The notes below the pieces were generated by a model. That model saw only the letters and a list, made by a program, of their open reading frames with translations, was not told where the DNA came from and searched no databases. Made by a program: the position numbers and the translations under genes. Shown here piece after piece: positions 16,972 through 24,691 of a DNA stretch of 64,000 nt. This stretch comes from Bradyrhizobium sp. CCGB12 (GTDB lineage Bacteria; Pseudomonadota; Alphaproteobacteria; Rhizobiales; Xanthobacteraceae). The stretch lies in contig NZ_JANADO010000001.1 of assembly GCF_024199845.1 (NCBI RefSeq), positions 4,154,001 through 4,218,000 of the forward strand, read 5' to 3'. Each line of letters opens with the position of its first letter. Within the stretch, counting starts at the first letter, position 1.

Positions 16972-17552
16972 TCCGCCTGCTGTTCACCATCGTCGCCGGC
17001 ATCGTTCTGGGCCTCGTGGTCCATCTCGTCAGCGTGCTGGCGCTGCCACGGATCGCGACGCAGGATGCCTATTCGCGGCTGACGCCGATGACGAAGCTCA
17101 ACGGCGTCACCCAGCTTCCCCTCGCCGATCCGCAGACCTCACCGATGCCGTTCATGGACCCGGCCTTTGCGCTCGCGATCTGCCGCTACGACCTCACGGG
17201 CGGGCCGCTCAAGCTCACGGTGCCCGTCAGCCAGGCCTACACCTCGGTGTCGTTCTACACCCGCAACGAGATCGCCTATTACGCCATCAACGACCGCTCG
17301 GCGGGCCGCAAGGTGATCGAGCTCGACCTGATGACGGAAGCGCAGCACAACGAGCTGCCCGAGGACGAAGAGGTCACCGCGGCCGACCGGCTGATCATCG
17401 ATTCCCCAAGCACGACGGGCCTGATCGTGATGAAGGCGCTCGCCGCCGAGCCGGGCCTCATGCCGCAGGCCCAGGCCACGCTTCAAGCCGCAACCTGCGC
17501 GCCGCAGACCGAAGCGCCCGCCAAGGCCGAAGCGCCGCGCGGCCGCCGCTGA
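16968..17552 (+). CDS. DUF1254 domain-containing membrane protein
   Basis: 194 residues whose ATG overlaps the previous stop (ATGA), so translation is probably coupled. A membrane anchor (about 3-25) is followed by a short DUF1254 domain (DAYSRLTPMTKLNGVTQLP, SVSFYTRNEIAYYAIND). The C-terminus is Ala/Glu/Lys-rich. It is the third gene of a likely PBP-DUF1214-DUF1254 operon. Function unknown. Confidence 0.8.
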   Translation: MIRLLFTIVAGIVLGLVVHLVSVLALPRIATQDAYSRLTPMTKLNGVTQLPLADPQTSPMPFMDPAFALAICRYDLTGGPLKLTVPVSQAYTSVSFYTRNEIAYYAINDRSAGRKVIELDLMTEAQHNELPEDEEVTAADRLIIDSPSTTGLIVMKALAAEPGLMPQAQATLQAATCAPQTEAPAKAEAPRGRR

Positions 17553-17919
17553 GCAGGCCGCTTCGGCGGCGCAACAACAAAAACATGAAAAACAACCCCA
17601 TGCACAGTAGCGAGGGCGTTGAAATCATTGCGCTCTTCGGTTGACGATCAGAAGCAGCCGGGCCGCGCGCCTTCGCCCCTTTGACACGTCGGGCAAAACA
17701 CCGGCATATTGGCATCATCGAGAGTTTGTCACACCCGCGCGGGAAGCCGTCCGCCGCGGGTGTTTTCATGGTGGTGTCAACGATTCGTTTGAAGTGAGAC
17801 ACGGATTTCTACGTCGGCCCGTGCGGGTCGAGCAAAACTGCAACACAGTGCCGCCATCAGACGACCCGCCGGCTAAAGTCTCCGCGCGAATGTTGACGCG
17901 TATAGTGCCAGATGCCAGT
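17553..17919. other. Gene-free region with an orphan promoter-terminator pair
   Basis: No supported gene in about 370 bases. TTGACA at 17681 and CATATT at 17705 (18-base spacer) resemble a sigma-70 promoter, and a strong terminator lies at 17731-17766. The predicted transcript would be only about 50 bases. A TATAGT at 17901-17906 is placed correctly to be the -10 element for the riboswitch transcript, though no good -35 is visible. Confidence 0.4.
17731..17766 (+). terminator. Rho-independent terminator
   Basis: ACACCCGCG (17731-17739) pairs with CGCGGGTGT (17755-17763), a nine-base stem with a GC-rich loop that can pair further, followed by TTTT. It could end the PBP-DUF1214-DUF1254 transcript or a short independent RNA. 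Confidence 0.7.
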
Positions 17920-18122
17920 TTCGTGATCGGTAGTGTCCGCGAGGACAATCCAAGGGAATGCGGTGCGTCCGTTACGGCGGGCAATTCCGCGGCTGCCCCC
18001 GCAACTGTAGGCGGATAGCCGACGGCCAAACGAACCACTGGAGCCCCGAATTGGGCCTCTGGGAAGGCGGTCGAAGGCGATGACCCGCGAGCCAGGAAAC
18101 CTGCTGCCAGCCATGAGTCACG
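17920..18122 (+). promoter_or_regulatory. Cobalamin (B12) riboswitch
   Basis: The conserved core is clear: AAGGGAATGCGGTG (17953 on), the B12 box GCTGCCCCCGCAACTGT (17992-18008), CCACTGG (18035-18041), GGGAAGG (18061-18067) and GAGCCAGGAAACCTGC (18089-18104). CGTGA near 17922 can pair with TCACG ending at 18121 to close P1. When adenosyl- or another cobalamin binds, this class usually represses the downstream gene. Here that is the TonB-dependent receptor, consistent with B12 or corrinoid uptake. Confidence 0.93.
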
Positions 18123-18170
18123 CGCGAACGCATTGGGCGGGGTGCCCCGATGTCGGAGGAGTAGCCAGCG

Positions 18171-18198
18171 CATCTGCCGCCTAGGGCGAAGGCAGATG
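18171..18198 (+). promoter_or_regulatory. Hairpin in the riboswitch expression platform
   Basis: CATCTGCC (18171-18178) pairs perfectly with GGCAGATG (18191-18198), with an inner GCC/GGC pairing. It lies between the riboswitch and the receptor start and has no T-tract. It could be part of a translational or termination switch; which one cannot be told by eye. Confidence 0.5.
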
Positions 18199-18221
18199 AC
18201 AAAGGCAACCGCGGTGACAGT

Positions 18222-20723
18222 TTGTTTGCGTCGCCGCAGAGCATTGTCGTGCAATATCATTTCGTTTCTGGCATTGCGCCGGAGTTTTCGCGTGTTCGTA
18301 TCGGTATCTCTCAGGGCTTCGCAGGCCAAATTCGGGGCGCTACACCTGCCCTGCTCGCCTTAGCTCTTTCGACATCGCTGTCCTCAGTGGCGACGGCACA
18401 GACTGCGGCTCCCGGTGCCTCCCAGGAGGTCGGACCGGTGATCGTCTCACCGGCCATGTCCAAGCCGGCTCCCGCCGTCAGCCCTGGCAATCAATGGTCG
18501 CGGACCGCGCGACGCGTCCCGGCGCGTAACCGTAGTGGTGCAGTGGTCGCGGCTCCGGCGGCGCAGCCGTCAAGCGGCCCGGTGCAGACGCCGCTCAACA
18601 CGGCCGCCGTTACCGATGTCGGCTCTCGGCTCGGGATCACGGCGCGGGAAATGCCCGCGACCGTCGAGGTCATCAGCCAGCAGACGATGCAGGATCAGGG
18701 CATCAGGACCACGACCGAGGTCGCCAAGGCTGCGGTCGGCGTCACCGGCGGCGATGCGCCCGGCGCGCCCGCGATCTTCTCGATGCGCGGCTTTTCCGGT
18801 GACCAGCTCAGCACGCTCTACAACGGCATCCCGATCGGGCCCTCGACCATGACCGGCCGCCCCATGGATGTGGCAGGCCTCCAGCAGGTCGAGATCATCA
18901 AAGGGCCGGACTCGCTGGTGGCGGGCCTCGGCGCGACCGGCGGCGCAATCAACTATGTCACCAAGGCGCCGCACACTGGCCCGATCGTCAACGACGCCTT
19001 CACCTCCTACGATTCCTTCAACGGCTACCGCGCCGGCTACGGCTCCGGCGGCAGCACGCTGATCAACGGACTCGATTATCGCTTCGACATCAGCCATTTC
19101 AACGACAAGAGCTTCATCGACGATGCCTATTCGAAGCTGAGCAATGTCTCCGGGCAGTTGAACTATCGCGTCAACGACAGCCTGAAGGTCTGGGGCGCGG
19201 CCGAGTACAGGCAGGACAAGGACCGTTTCTACTGGGGAACGCCGATCGTGCCGGCGAACGCGCCGGGCGTTGTGCCGACATCGGGGATCGTCTCCGGGAC
19301 CTGGAGCAATTACTACCTCGGCGGCGGCACGCCTGTTACGCCCACCATCGACGCGCGCACGCTGACGACGAATTACAACGTGCTCGACAATCGTAGCGGA
19401 GCGGGCGAGCTCTGGCTGCGGTCAGGCTTTCAATGGGACATCACCAACAACGTCTCGCTGAAGAGCCAGGTTTACGGCTATGACGCCCATCGGCACTGGT
19501 TCAACAACGAGATCACGTCGTTCGACCAGACCGTCGGCAATTTTGCCGGCGCGCAGAGCATTTATCGTGAGCGCCTAGCGCTGGATCACGCACAGCGGCT
19601 CTACGGCAACATCACCGACCTGACTATCAATTCCGATATCGGCGGCATGGACAATCGTTTCGTCGCAACCGTGGCCGCGAGCAACAACCAGTTCAACGTC
19701 TCGCAGGACACGCTGTTCTTCAGCGATTACGTCGATTTGCTTAATCCGGACCGCGGTCTTTATGGTCCACGAAGCGACGAGAAGATCTACACCCGCGTCA
19801 ACACCGCCTCGCTGTCGTTCGAGGACCGGCTCAAGCTGACATCGACCTTCGCGCTTATCGGCGGCATTCGCTTCGAGGACATCAAGCTAGACCGCACGCG
19901 CTACTCCCCCGACGGCGTGCTGCGCACCGACCGCGGCTATCCGTTCTCGAAAGTGTTCAATCCCGTCACCGGCCGCGTCGGCTACACCTGGGAGGTTACC
20001 CCGGGCGTCATGCTTTACAGCCAGTATGCGACGGCGGCCGACCCGACGGTCGCCAACATCTTCATCCTCGCGCCACAGGTGCCGTTGCTGCTGACGACGT
20101 CGCGAACCTACGAGACCGGCGTGAAAGTGCAGTCGGCTGACAAGCGCACCGAGTTCACCGCGTCCGCGTTCGATATCGAGCGCAAGAACGTCTACGTCCC
20201 CGAAAGCGGCATCGTCTTCAACGTCGCCGGCAAGATCGCCTCCAAGGGCATCGAGCTCGCCGCAGCGACCAATCCGTTCGGCGGGCTGAAGCTGTGGGGC
20301 AATGTCGCCTTCGTGCAGTCGCGCTTCGTCGACTTCAGTTACGTCGACGGCAACGGAGTGTTCCAGTCCTACTCCGGCAATACGCCGCCCAATGTTCCGA
20401 ACTTCGTCGCCAATGCCGGTGCGTCCTACCGCTTCGAGACGGCCTTACCGGTGGAGATCGGTGCGTCCATGCGCCATGTCGGCGACCGCTTCAACTACCA
20501 GGACAATCTGGTTGTCATGAATGCCTACACGACCTTCGATGCGTTTGCGTTCGTCGACATTCCAAAGTCATATTTCACGGGTGTCGAGAAGACGCGGATC
20601 AGTTTCCGCGTGAGAAACCTGACCAACAAGCTCTACGCGGCGTGGGGCGATCCCGGATACACCGACCAGATCATTCTCGGTGCGCCCCGCAGCTACGAGG
20701 TGGCAGCGTCGTTCAAGTGGTAG
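18222..20723 (+). CDS. TonB-dependent outer-membrane receptor under B12 riboswitch control
   Basis: Up to 833 residues. A signal peptide (PALLALALSTSLSSVATAQ, about residues 42-60) is followed by a plug domain (MPATVEVISQQTM, SMRGF, YNGIPIG, IEIIKG-like VEIIKGPDSL) and a 22-strand-type barrel ending in aromatic KW. The overall style is that of siderophore receptors (FhuA/FecA group), yet the cobalamin riboswitch points to corrinoid uptake. The start is uncertain: TTG at 18222 or GTG at 18249, both with an unusually long n-region. No TonB, periplasmic BtuF or BtuCD gene is adjacent. Confidence 0.9.
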   Translation: MFASPQSIVVQYHFVSGIAPEFSRVRIGISQGFAGQIRGATPALLALALSTSLSSVATAQTAAPGASQEVGPVIVSPAMSKPAPAVSPGNQWSRTARRVPARNRSGAVVAAPAAQPSSGPVQTPLNTAAVTDVGSRLGITAREMPATVEVISQQTMQDQGIRTTTEVAKAAVGVTGGDAPGAPAIFSMRGFSGDQLSTLYNGIPIGPSTMTGRPMDVAGLQQVEIIKGPDSLVAGLGATGGAINYVTKAPHTGPIVNDAFTSYDSFNGYRAGYGSGGSTLINGLDYRFDISHFNDKSFIDDAYSKLSNVSGQLNYRVNDSLKVWGAAEYRQDKDRFYWGTPIVPANAPGVVPTSGIVSGTWSNYYLGGGTPVTPTIDARTLTTNYNVLDNRSGAGELWLRSGFQWDITNNVSLKSQVYGYDAHRHWFNNEITSFDQTVGNFAGAQSIYRERLALDHAQRLYGNITDLTINSDIGGMDNRFVATVAASNNQFNVSQDTLFFSDYVDLLNPDRGLYGPRSDEKIYTRVNTASLSFEDRLKLTSTFALIGGIRFEDIKLDRTRYSPDGVLRTDRGYPFSKVFNPVTGRVGYTWEVTPGVMLYSQYATAADPTVANIFILAPQVPLLLTTSRTYETGVKVQSADKRTEFTASAFDIERKNVYVPESGIVFNVAGKIASKGIELAAATNPFGGLKLWGNVAFVQSRFVDFSYVDGNGVFQSYSGNTPPNVPNFVANAGASYRFETALPVEIGASMRHVGDRFNYQDNLVVMNAYTTFDAFAFVDIPKSYFTGVEKTRISFRVRNLTNKLYAAWGDPGYTDQIILGAPRSYEVAASFKW

Positions 20724-20929
20724 TGGTAGCGCGCAGCCGGCAAGGCGCGCGCGATCCGATCTTCATGCGGGATCCTCGCCTTTGAGCGATGGCCCGCCGG
20801 CGCCGCGCACCCGATATGAGCGAGTGACCGACACAGACACGCCAGACTGCATCTCTGCCTGGCGGATCGCGTCTCGTTCGAAGCCAAAATGAGACTACTA
20901 TTTTGTCGCTCGGCACCGATTGACTCGAT

Positions 20930-20947
20930 AATTAGTTTACACTAATC
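20930..20947. promoter_or_regulatory. Probable operator/promoter of the ArsR-SRPBCC-MAPEG operon
   Basis: ATTAGT-TTAC-ACTAAT (20931-20946) is a perfect six-base-arm inverted repeat, and a further ACTAATT lies just downstream. TTGACT at 20920 could be a -35 element with the palindrome filling the spacer to a poor -10. The layout fits autoregulation by the ArsR-type protein encoded downstream. Confidence 0.5.
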
Positions 20948-21019
20948 ATAAGCTACAACTAATTATCTCTCTTGCTACTGGAGGACCCGCAGGCATGACC
21001 GGCGCCGCGCGGGGTAGCT

Positions 21020-21337
21020 ATGGCTAAAGACAGCGCGCAACTGGCTGCTCTCGGCGATCCTACTCGCAGGCAGATATTCGAACTGGTGGGCGCCCGGCCT
21101 CGCACAGTCGTTGAAATCACGCGCGAGCTGACCGTCTCACAATCGGCCGTATCACAGCATCTCAAGGTTCTGCGCGAATCCCGCCTGGTTCGTGCTGAGC
21201 CGAAGGGTGCCAGCAACGTCTATCACATTGATCCAGCAGGGCTCGGCCAGATGCGCGCGTGGCTCGACAGATTCTGGAGCCACACGCTGGCAGCTTACAA
21301 AGAAGCCGTAGAAAAACCACGGGAGAACCAGCAATGA
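21020..21337 (+). CDS. ArsR/SmtB-family transcriptional regulator
   Basis: 105 residues with the winged helix-turn-helix of the family: ALGDPTRRQIFELV, then recognition helix SQSAVSQHLKVLRESRLV. It has no cysteine pairs, so it is probably not a metal sensor but belongs to the branch paired with AHSA1/SRPBCC proteins. The next gene overlaps by four bases (ATGA) and encodes such a partner. A palindrome upstream is its likely operator. Confidence 0.9.
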   Translation: MAKDSAQLAALGDPTRRQIFELVGARPRTVVEITRELTVSQSAVSQHLKVLRESRLVRAEPKGASNVYHIDPAGLGQMRAWLDRFWSHTLAAYKEAVEKPRENQQ

Positions 21338-21816
21338 ACGCACGTATATCGGCTGCGCCTATCAAACAGTCTATCGTCGTCGAGGCGCCCATCGAGCGCG
21401 CGTTCAAGGTCTTCACCGAAGACTTCGGAAGCTTCAAGCCGCGCGAGCACAATCTGCTCGCTGTTCCCATCGCAGAGACCGTGTTCGAACCTCACGTGGG
21501 CGGACACATCTATGATCGAGGTATTGACGGCAGCGAATGCCGCTGGGCGCGTGTGCTGGCCTTTGAACCGCCCCATCGCGTGCTTAGCTGGGACATCAGC
21601 CCGCGCTGGCAAATCGAGACCGATCCCGACAAGACCAGTGAATGGGAGGTGCGGTTCATCGCCGAGACGCCAGGCCGGACCAGATTGGAGCTGGAACACC
21701 GCCACCTCGAACGGCATGGCGAAGGCTGGGAAGCCGAGCATGCAGGCGTTGGAAGCGATCAGGGCTGGCCGCTCTACCTTCGGCGGTTTGCCGAGCGCAT
21801 GGCGTGCGAGGCCTGA
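21334..21816 (+). CDS. SRPBCC (AHSA1-like) domain protein
   Basis: 160 residues, START-like fold: IKQSIVVEAPIERAFKVFTEDFG opening strand and helix, then WEVRFIAETPGRTRLELEHRHLERHGEGWE and a C-terminal helix (GWPLYLRRFAERM). The family binds hydrophobic ligands in a deep pocket. Its ATG overlaps the regulator stop. ArsR-SRPBCC pairs of this kind are common in Actinobacteria and Rhizobiales but mostly uncharacterised. Confidence 0.88.
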   Translation: MNARISAAPIKQSIVVEAPIERAFKVFTEDFGSFKPREHNLLAVPIAETVFEPHVGGHIYDRGIDGSECRWARVLAFEPPHRVLSWDISPRWQIETDPDKTSEWEVRFIAETPGRTRLELEHRHLERHGEGWEAEHAGVGSDQGWPLYLRRFAERMACEA

Positions 21817-21862
21817 CGCTCGCTTGTCCAATGCGACGTGATCATTGATGGCGGAGGTCCGT

Positions 21863-22276
21863 ATGGCTGCTTACTCGTTCAGCATTGCAGGGGTGCTTCT
21901 CCTTTGCCTCATATCCATCGTGCTTGCGGTGCATTCAGGGTCGTCCAAGGGTCGGGCGGGAGCCCTCTCCGGACCTGTCCTGCCGGCAGATGACAACAAC
22001 CTGCTTTACCGCATCGATCGCGTCCACATGAACGCGGTAGAGGCGTTGACGCCGTTCGTTGTCCCCGCTGTGCTGGCGATGATGGTGCGCGTGAGGCCTG
22101 CTACGCTTGCAACGCTCGTATGGGTCTATGTCGCGATCCGCCTGATCCACGTTGCGGTCTATTTGCGTGGCGGCAAAGCTGCCAAGGGTGGCAGCATCAG
22201 AACCATCCTCTATGTTGCCGGAGCGTTCGTGACGATCGCCCTTATTATCACGACGATGGTGGCGGCCATCTGGTGA
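21863..22276 (+). CDS. MAPEG family membrane protein
   Basis: 137 residues with four hydrophobic segments. The MAPEG signature region is visible as NNLLYRIDRVHMNAVEALTPFV, then VYVAIRLIHVAVYL. The ATG at 21863 is preceded by GGAGG at 21853-21857; two earlier in-frame starts lack this. MAPEG proteins include glutathione transferases and eicosanoid-metabolising enzymes; bacterial members are usually of unknown substrate. It follows the SRPBCC gene by 46 bases in the same operon. Confidence 0.82.
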   Translation: MAAYSFSIAGVLLLCLISIVLAVHSGSSKGRAGALSGPVLPADDNNLLYRIDRVHMNAVEALTPFVVPAVLAMMVRVRPATLATLVWVYVAIRLIHVAVYLRGGKAAKGGSIRTILYVAGAFVTIALIITTMVAAIW

Positions 22277-22315
22277 GGTACCTCCACCCATCAGCACAAG
22301 GCGATCGTTCAGACT

Positions 22316-22743
22316 TCAGAAGAATCCGACCAACCAGGTGCGGATGCCGTAGAGCTCGAAGCAGTGCGCGCCATAGCCGAGAATGTAGCCGAGCGCATCG
22401 CGATTGGCGAAAACGGGTGCGAAATTCAGGAGGCGTCCCGATTTCGGAGCGGGCCGCCGCCGCTCGATGATAATCCTTGCGCGAAGAGGCCGAATGCCAG
22501 GGTCGCAAGTCCGCTGACGACCGAGCCGCCCAGGAGTACGAGCCGGGCGTCGATACGATCGGTCAGCGTCGTCAGCACGGGCACCGCGAGCATGTAGCCG
22601 AAGGCATCGCCGCTCGCCATCAAGCCGCCTTCGGCAGTGGACAGATTCCACGCCGGCATCAGGTGCTGGGCCAAGTTCGCCGAGAGTGTCACGTGCGGTG
22701 GCGGATTGCCGATCTGGCCGATGCACATCACCGCAGCGGCCAC
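22316..22743 (-). pseudogene. Decayed MFS transporter remnant
   Basis: Two pieces of one MFS protein in different frames. The first (from 22743) reads CIGQIGNPPPHVTLSANLAQ, then FGYMLAVPVLTTLTDRIDAR and LATLAFGLFAQGL, the first two or three spans. Near 22440-22470 the frame shifts, and the continuing sequence LLNFAPVFANRDALGYILGY, then LYGIRTWLVGFF, belongs to the middle of such a transporter. About 100 residues between them and the whole C-terminal half are missing. It lies downstream of the ArsO-like gene on the same strand, so it may have been an arsenic-linked exporter. Confidence 0.75.
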
Positions 22744-22844
22744 CCGCTCAGCCTACGAATTTTCTCCTTCTCTCAGGAGTGACTTCGATGTCGTCCGCGA
22801 CGACGACGGTGGATGGATCTGTGGTCCGCCCGCCGACATTTGCC

Positions 22845-24212
22845 TCACGAACAGCCGCATCCCGAAGCGCCTGCCTTCTTGGCTGTTTCGTCGGCGGCGC
22901 AACAGGCCGAGACGTCTTCCTTCGCAGGGCCGCCGCAACATCCCGCAGCGCCGGCCGACTCCACGCCACCCCGCGTGCAGACGCCGGTCTCCGGCAGCAC
23001 GAGCTCGACCCGTGCCGCACCGGCCTTGTCGCCCGCGATGTCGGCGACAATCGAGCGCACCTGCTCATAGCCCGTCATCATCAGGAAGGTCGGCGCACGA
23101 CCGTAGGATTTCATGCCGGCCAAGTAGAAGCCCGGCTCATCATGCGCAAGCTCGCGCGCGCCGTGGGGACGCACCGTGCCACAGCTATGCTCGTTGGGAT
23201 CGATGAGCGGCGCCAGCGCGGCCGGCGCCTCGATGGCGGGGTCGAGCCGCAGCCGCAGCTCGGACAGGAAGGAGAGATCGGGACGGAAACCGGTCGCGAC
23301 GATCAGCTCGTCCGCGATCACGCTGCGCGCGCCGCAGCAGCAGGCGCCTGCCGAAATCCTGAGACGGCCTTCCGCGTTCGAGACGTGCGTGACGCCAAAG
23401 CCGGCCTCGACCGCGATCTTGCCGGCAGCCACGAGCGCGGCGAAGGCCGAGCCAAGCTCGCCGCGTGCGGCCAGCTTGTCATTGCCGCCGCCGCCAAAGG
23501 CTTTTGCGGATTCAGTGCCGCGCAACAGCCAGACCGGCTTCGTACCCGGCGCCTCGCCCGCAAGCTGCACGAGATCGATCAGTGTGCCCACGGCGGAATG
23601 GCCGGCGCCGAGAACAGCAACGGACTTCCCGGCATATCTGGCGCGGGCCGTGCCCCGCACATCCGGCATGCCATAGGCGATGCGGACCGCGCGCTCGCGT
23701 TCGCCGATTGCGGGCAAGCCGTTGCTGCCGGCGGGATTGGGCGAGAACCACGTGCCCGAGACGTCGATGACGGCATCGGCGCGCAGCACCTCCGGGCCCT
23801 TGCCGTTCTGATAGCGGATTTCGAATGGCGCCTGCTCCCGCCCCTTCGTCTTCGCCTTGTCGAGGCCGATACGGCTGATGGCCGTGACGCGGCTCGCGGT
23901 CCGGATCGCCTCACGCAGCGGCGTTCGCGTTGCGAGCGGCTCGAGGTAGTGCTCGATCAGCTCGCCGCCGGTAGGATAGGCGTTTGGATCCGGCGAATTC
24001 CACCCGGTGGGTGCGAGCAGCCGCGCTGCCGCCTTGTCGACATTGTATTCCCACGGCGAGAAGAGCCGCACGTGCTGCCACTGACGGACCGCGTGGGCGG
24101 CCTCGGGTCCGGCCTCCAGCACGATGGGAGACATGCCGCGTTCGAGCACGTGCGCGGCCGCCGCGAGACCGACGGGCCCTGCCCCGATGATTGCAACCGT
24201 CTTATCGTTCAT
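22845..24212 (-). CDS. ArsO-like flavoprotein monooxygenase with Cys-rich tail
   Basis: 455 residues. An N-terminal FAD-binding Rossmann motif (AIIGAGPVGLAAAAHV, residues 8-23), a second dinucleotide motif (VAVLGAGHSAVGTL) and a C-terminal ATGFRPDL motif mark a flavin-dependent monooxygenase-like oxidoreductase. A CCCG cluster lies mid-protein (GACCCGAR), and the last 40 residues carry CC, CC and CGC groups, a likely As(III)- or metal-binding tail. It follows the minus-strand arsR by 48 bases, with its own TTTCTAGAA site. Such proteins are recurrent in rhizobial arsenic loci; the reaction is unproven. Confidence 0.82.
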   Translation of the reverse strand: MNDKTVAIIGAGPVGLAAAAHVLERGMSPIVLEAGPEAAHAVRQWQHVRLFSPWEYNVDKAAARLLAPTGWNSPDPNAYPTGGELIEHYLEPLATRTPLREAIRTASRVTAISRIGLDKAKTKGREQAPFEIRYQNGKGPEVLRADAVIDVSGTWFSPNPAGSNGLPAIGERERAVRIAYGMPDVRGTARARYAGKSVAVLGAGHSAVGTLIDLVQLAGEAPGTKPVWLLRGTESAKAFGGGGNDKLAARGELGSAFAALVAAGKIAVEAGFGVTHVSNAEGRLRISAGACCCGARSVIADELIVATGFRPDLSFLSELRLRLDPAIEAPAALAPLIDPNEHSCGTVRPHGARELAHDEPGFYLAGMKSYGRAPTFLMMTGYEQVRSIVADIAGDKAGAARVELVLPETGVCTRGGVESAGAAGCCGGPAKEDVSACCAADETAKKAGASGCGCS

Positions 24213-24226
24213 TGCATCATCCTATC

Positions 24227-24235
24227 TTTCTAGAA
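24227..24235. promoter_or_regulatory. ArsR operator candidate before the ArsO-like gene
   Basis: TTTCTAGAA in the 48-base gap between arsR and the ArsO-like gene. The same nonamer occurs at 24620-24628, in front of arsR, and the TCTAGA core also occurs at 24679-24684. Confidence 0.5.
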
Positions 24236-24260
24236 TCATGGAACAAATCGGCAAAAAAAA

Positions 24261-24578
24261 TCAGGCCGCCGTTTGCCTGCCCTTGCATTCGGCCTCGTCG
24301 GCACAACACTCTGCCGCCATGAAATCGAGCAGGCCTCGCATCGTGTCGTAGTTCGCGTGACACATCAGAGTGGTGGATTCGCGCACCTGACTGACGAGCC
24401 CGACCGACACCAGGCTCTTGATGTGGTGGGACAGCGTCGACGCCGGGATCTTCAGCTTCTCCTGCAGGCGGCCGACGGGCATGCCCGCGTGCCCGGCCCG
24501 AACGAGAGCCCGATAAATTTGGAGCCGAGTCCGGTTGCCCAAGGCTTCCAGGCGTGCTGCTGCGTCGTCGATCTTCAT
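24261..24578 (-). CDS. arsR: Arsenic-responsive ArsR repressor (copy 1)
   Basis: 105 residues. Winged helix: LEALGNRTRLQIYRALVRAG, then the recognition helix STLSHHIKSLVSVGLV. A C-terminal CC-DEAEC group (ECCADEAEC, about residues 90-98) can supply thiolates for As(III), the typical sensing site of the C-terminal-cysteine ArsR branch. It is divergent from the second arsR, with three TCTAGA-centred palindromes in or near the control regions. Binding of arsenite should release it from DNA. Confidence 0.9.
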   Translation of the reverse strand: MKIDDAAARLEALGNRTRLQIYRALVRAGHAGMPVGRLQEKLKIPASTLSHHIKSLVSVGLVSQVRESTTLMCHANYDTMRGLLDFMAAECCADEAECKGRQTAA

Positions 24579-24616
24579 GATCGCAACCTGTGCCCATGAC
24601 GGACCAATGTCAAACT

Positions 24617-24640
24617 ATATTTCTAGAATATTCGAAATAT
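24617..24640. promoter_or_regulatory. ArsR operator candidate in the divergent ars promoter (1)
   Basis: ATATTTC (24617-24623) and GAAATAT (24634-24640) form a 24-base interrupted palindrome that contains the TTCTAGAA core. It is positioned to control the minus-strand arsR. Confidence 0.6.
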
Positions 24641-24651
24641 CGCATCGCGGA

Positions 24652-24691
24652 TTGACACCCTTCCGATAATTCCATAAATCTAGATATATGG
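24652..24691 (+). promoter_or_regulatory. Promoter and operator of arsR2-aqpS-arsC (2)
   Basis: TTGACA at 24652-24657 is a consensus -35, with TAAATC 17 bases on as a weak -10. The near-perfect 20-base palindrome CCATAAATCTAGATATATGG (24672-24691) covers the -10 and the ATG at 24688. There is no ribosome-binding site before that ATG, so the mRNA may be leaderless. Confidence 0.6.

Noticed and set aside
20920..20948. Consensus sigma-70 promoter before the ArsR-SRPBCC operon
   Set aside because: The -35-like TTGACT has no good -10 at 17 bases (TAATCA), so only a combined operator/promoter is reported, at low confidence.
22686..24233. Plus-strand 515-residue frame opposite the ArsO-like gene
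   Set aside because: The minus-strand frame has intact FAD and NAD(P) motifs and a ribosome-binding site; the plus-strand one has none.
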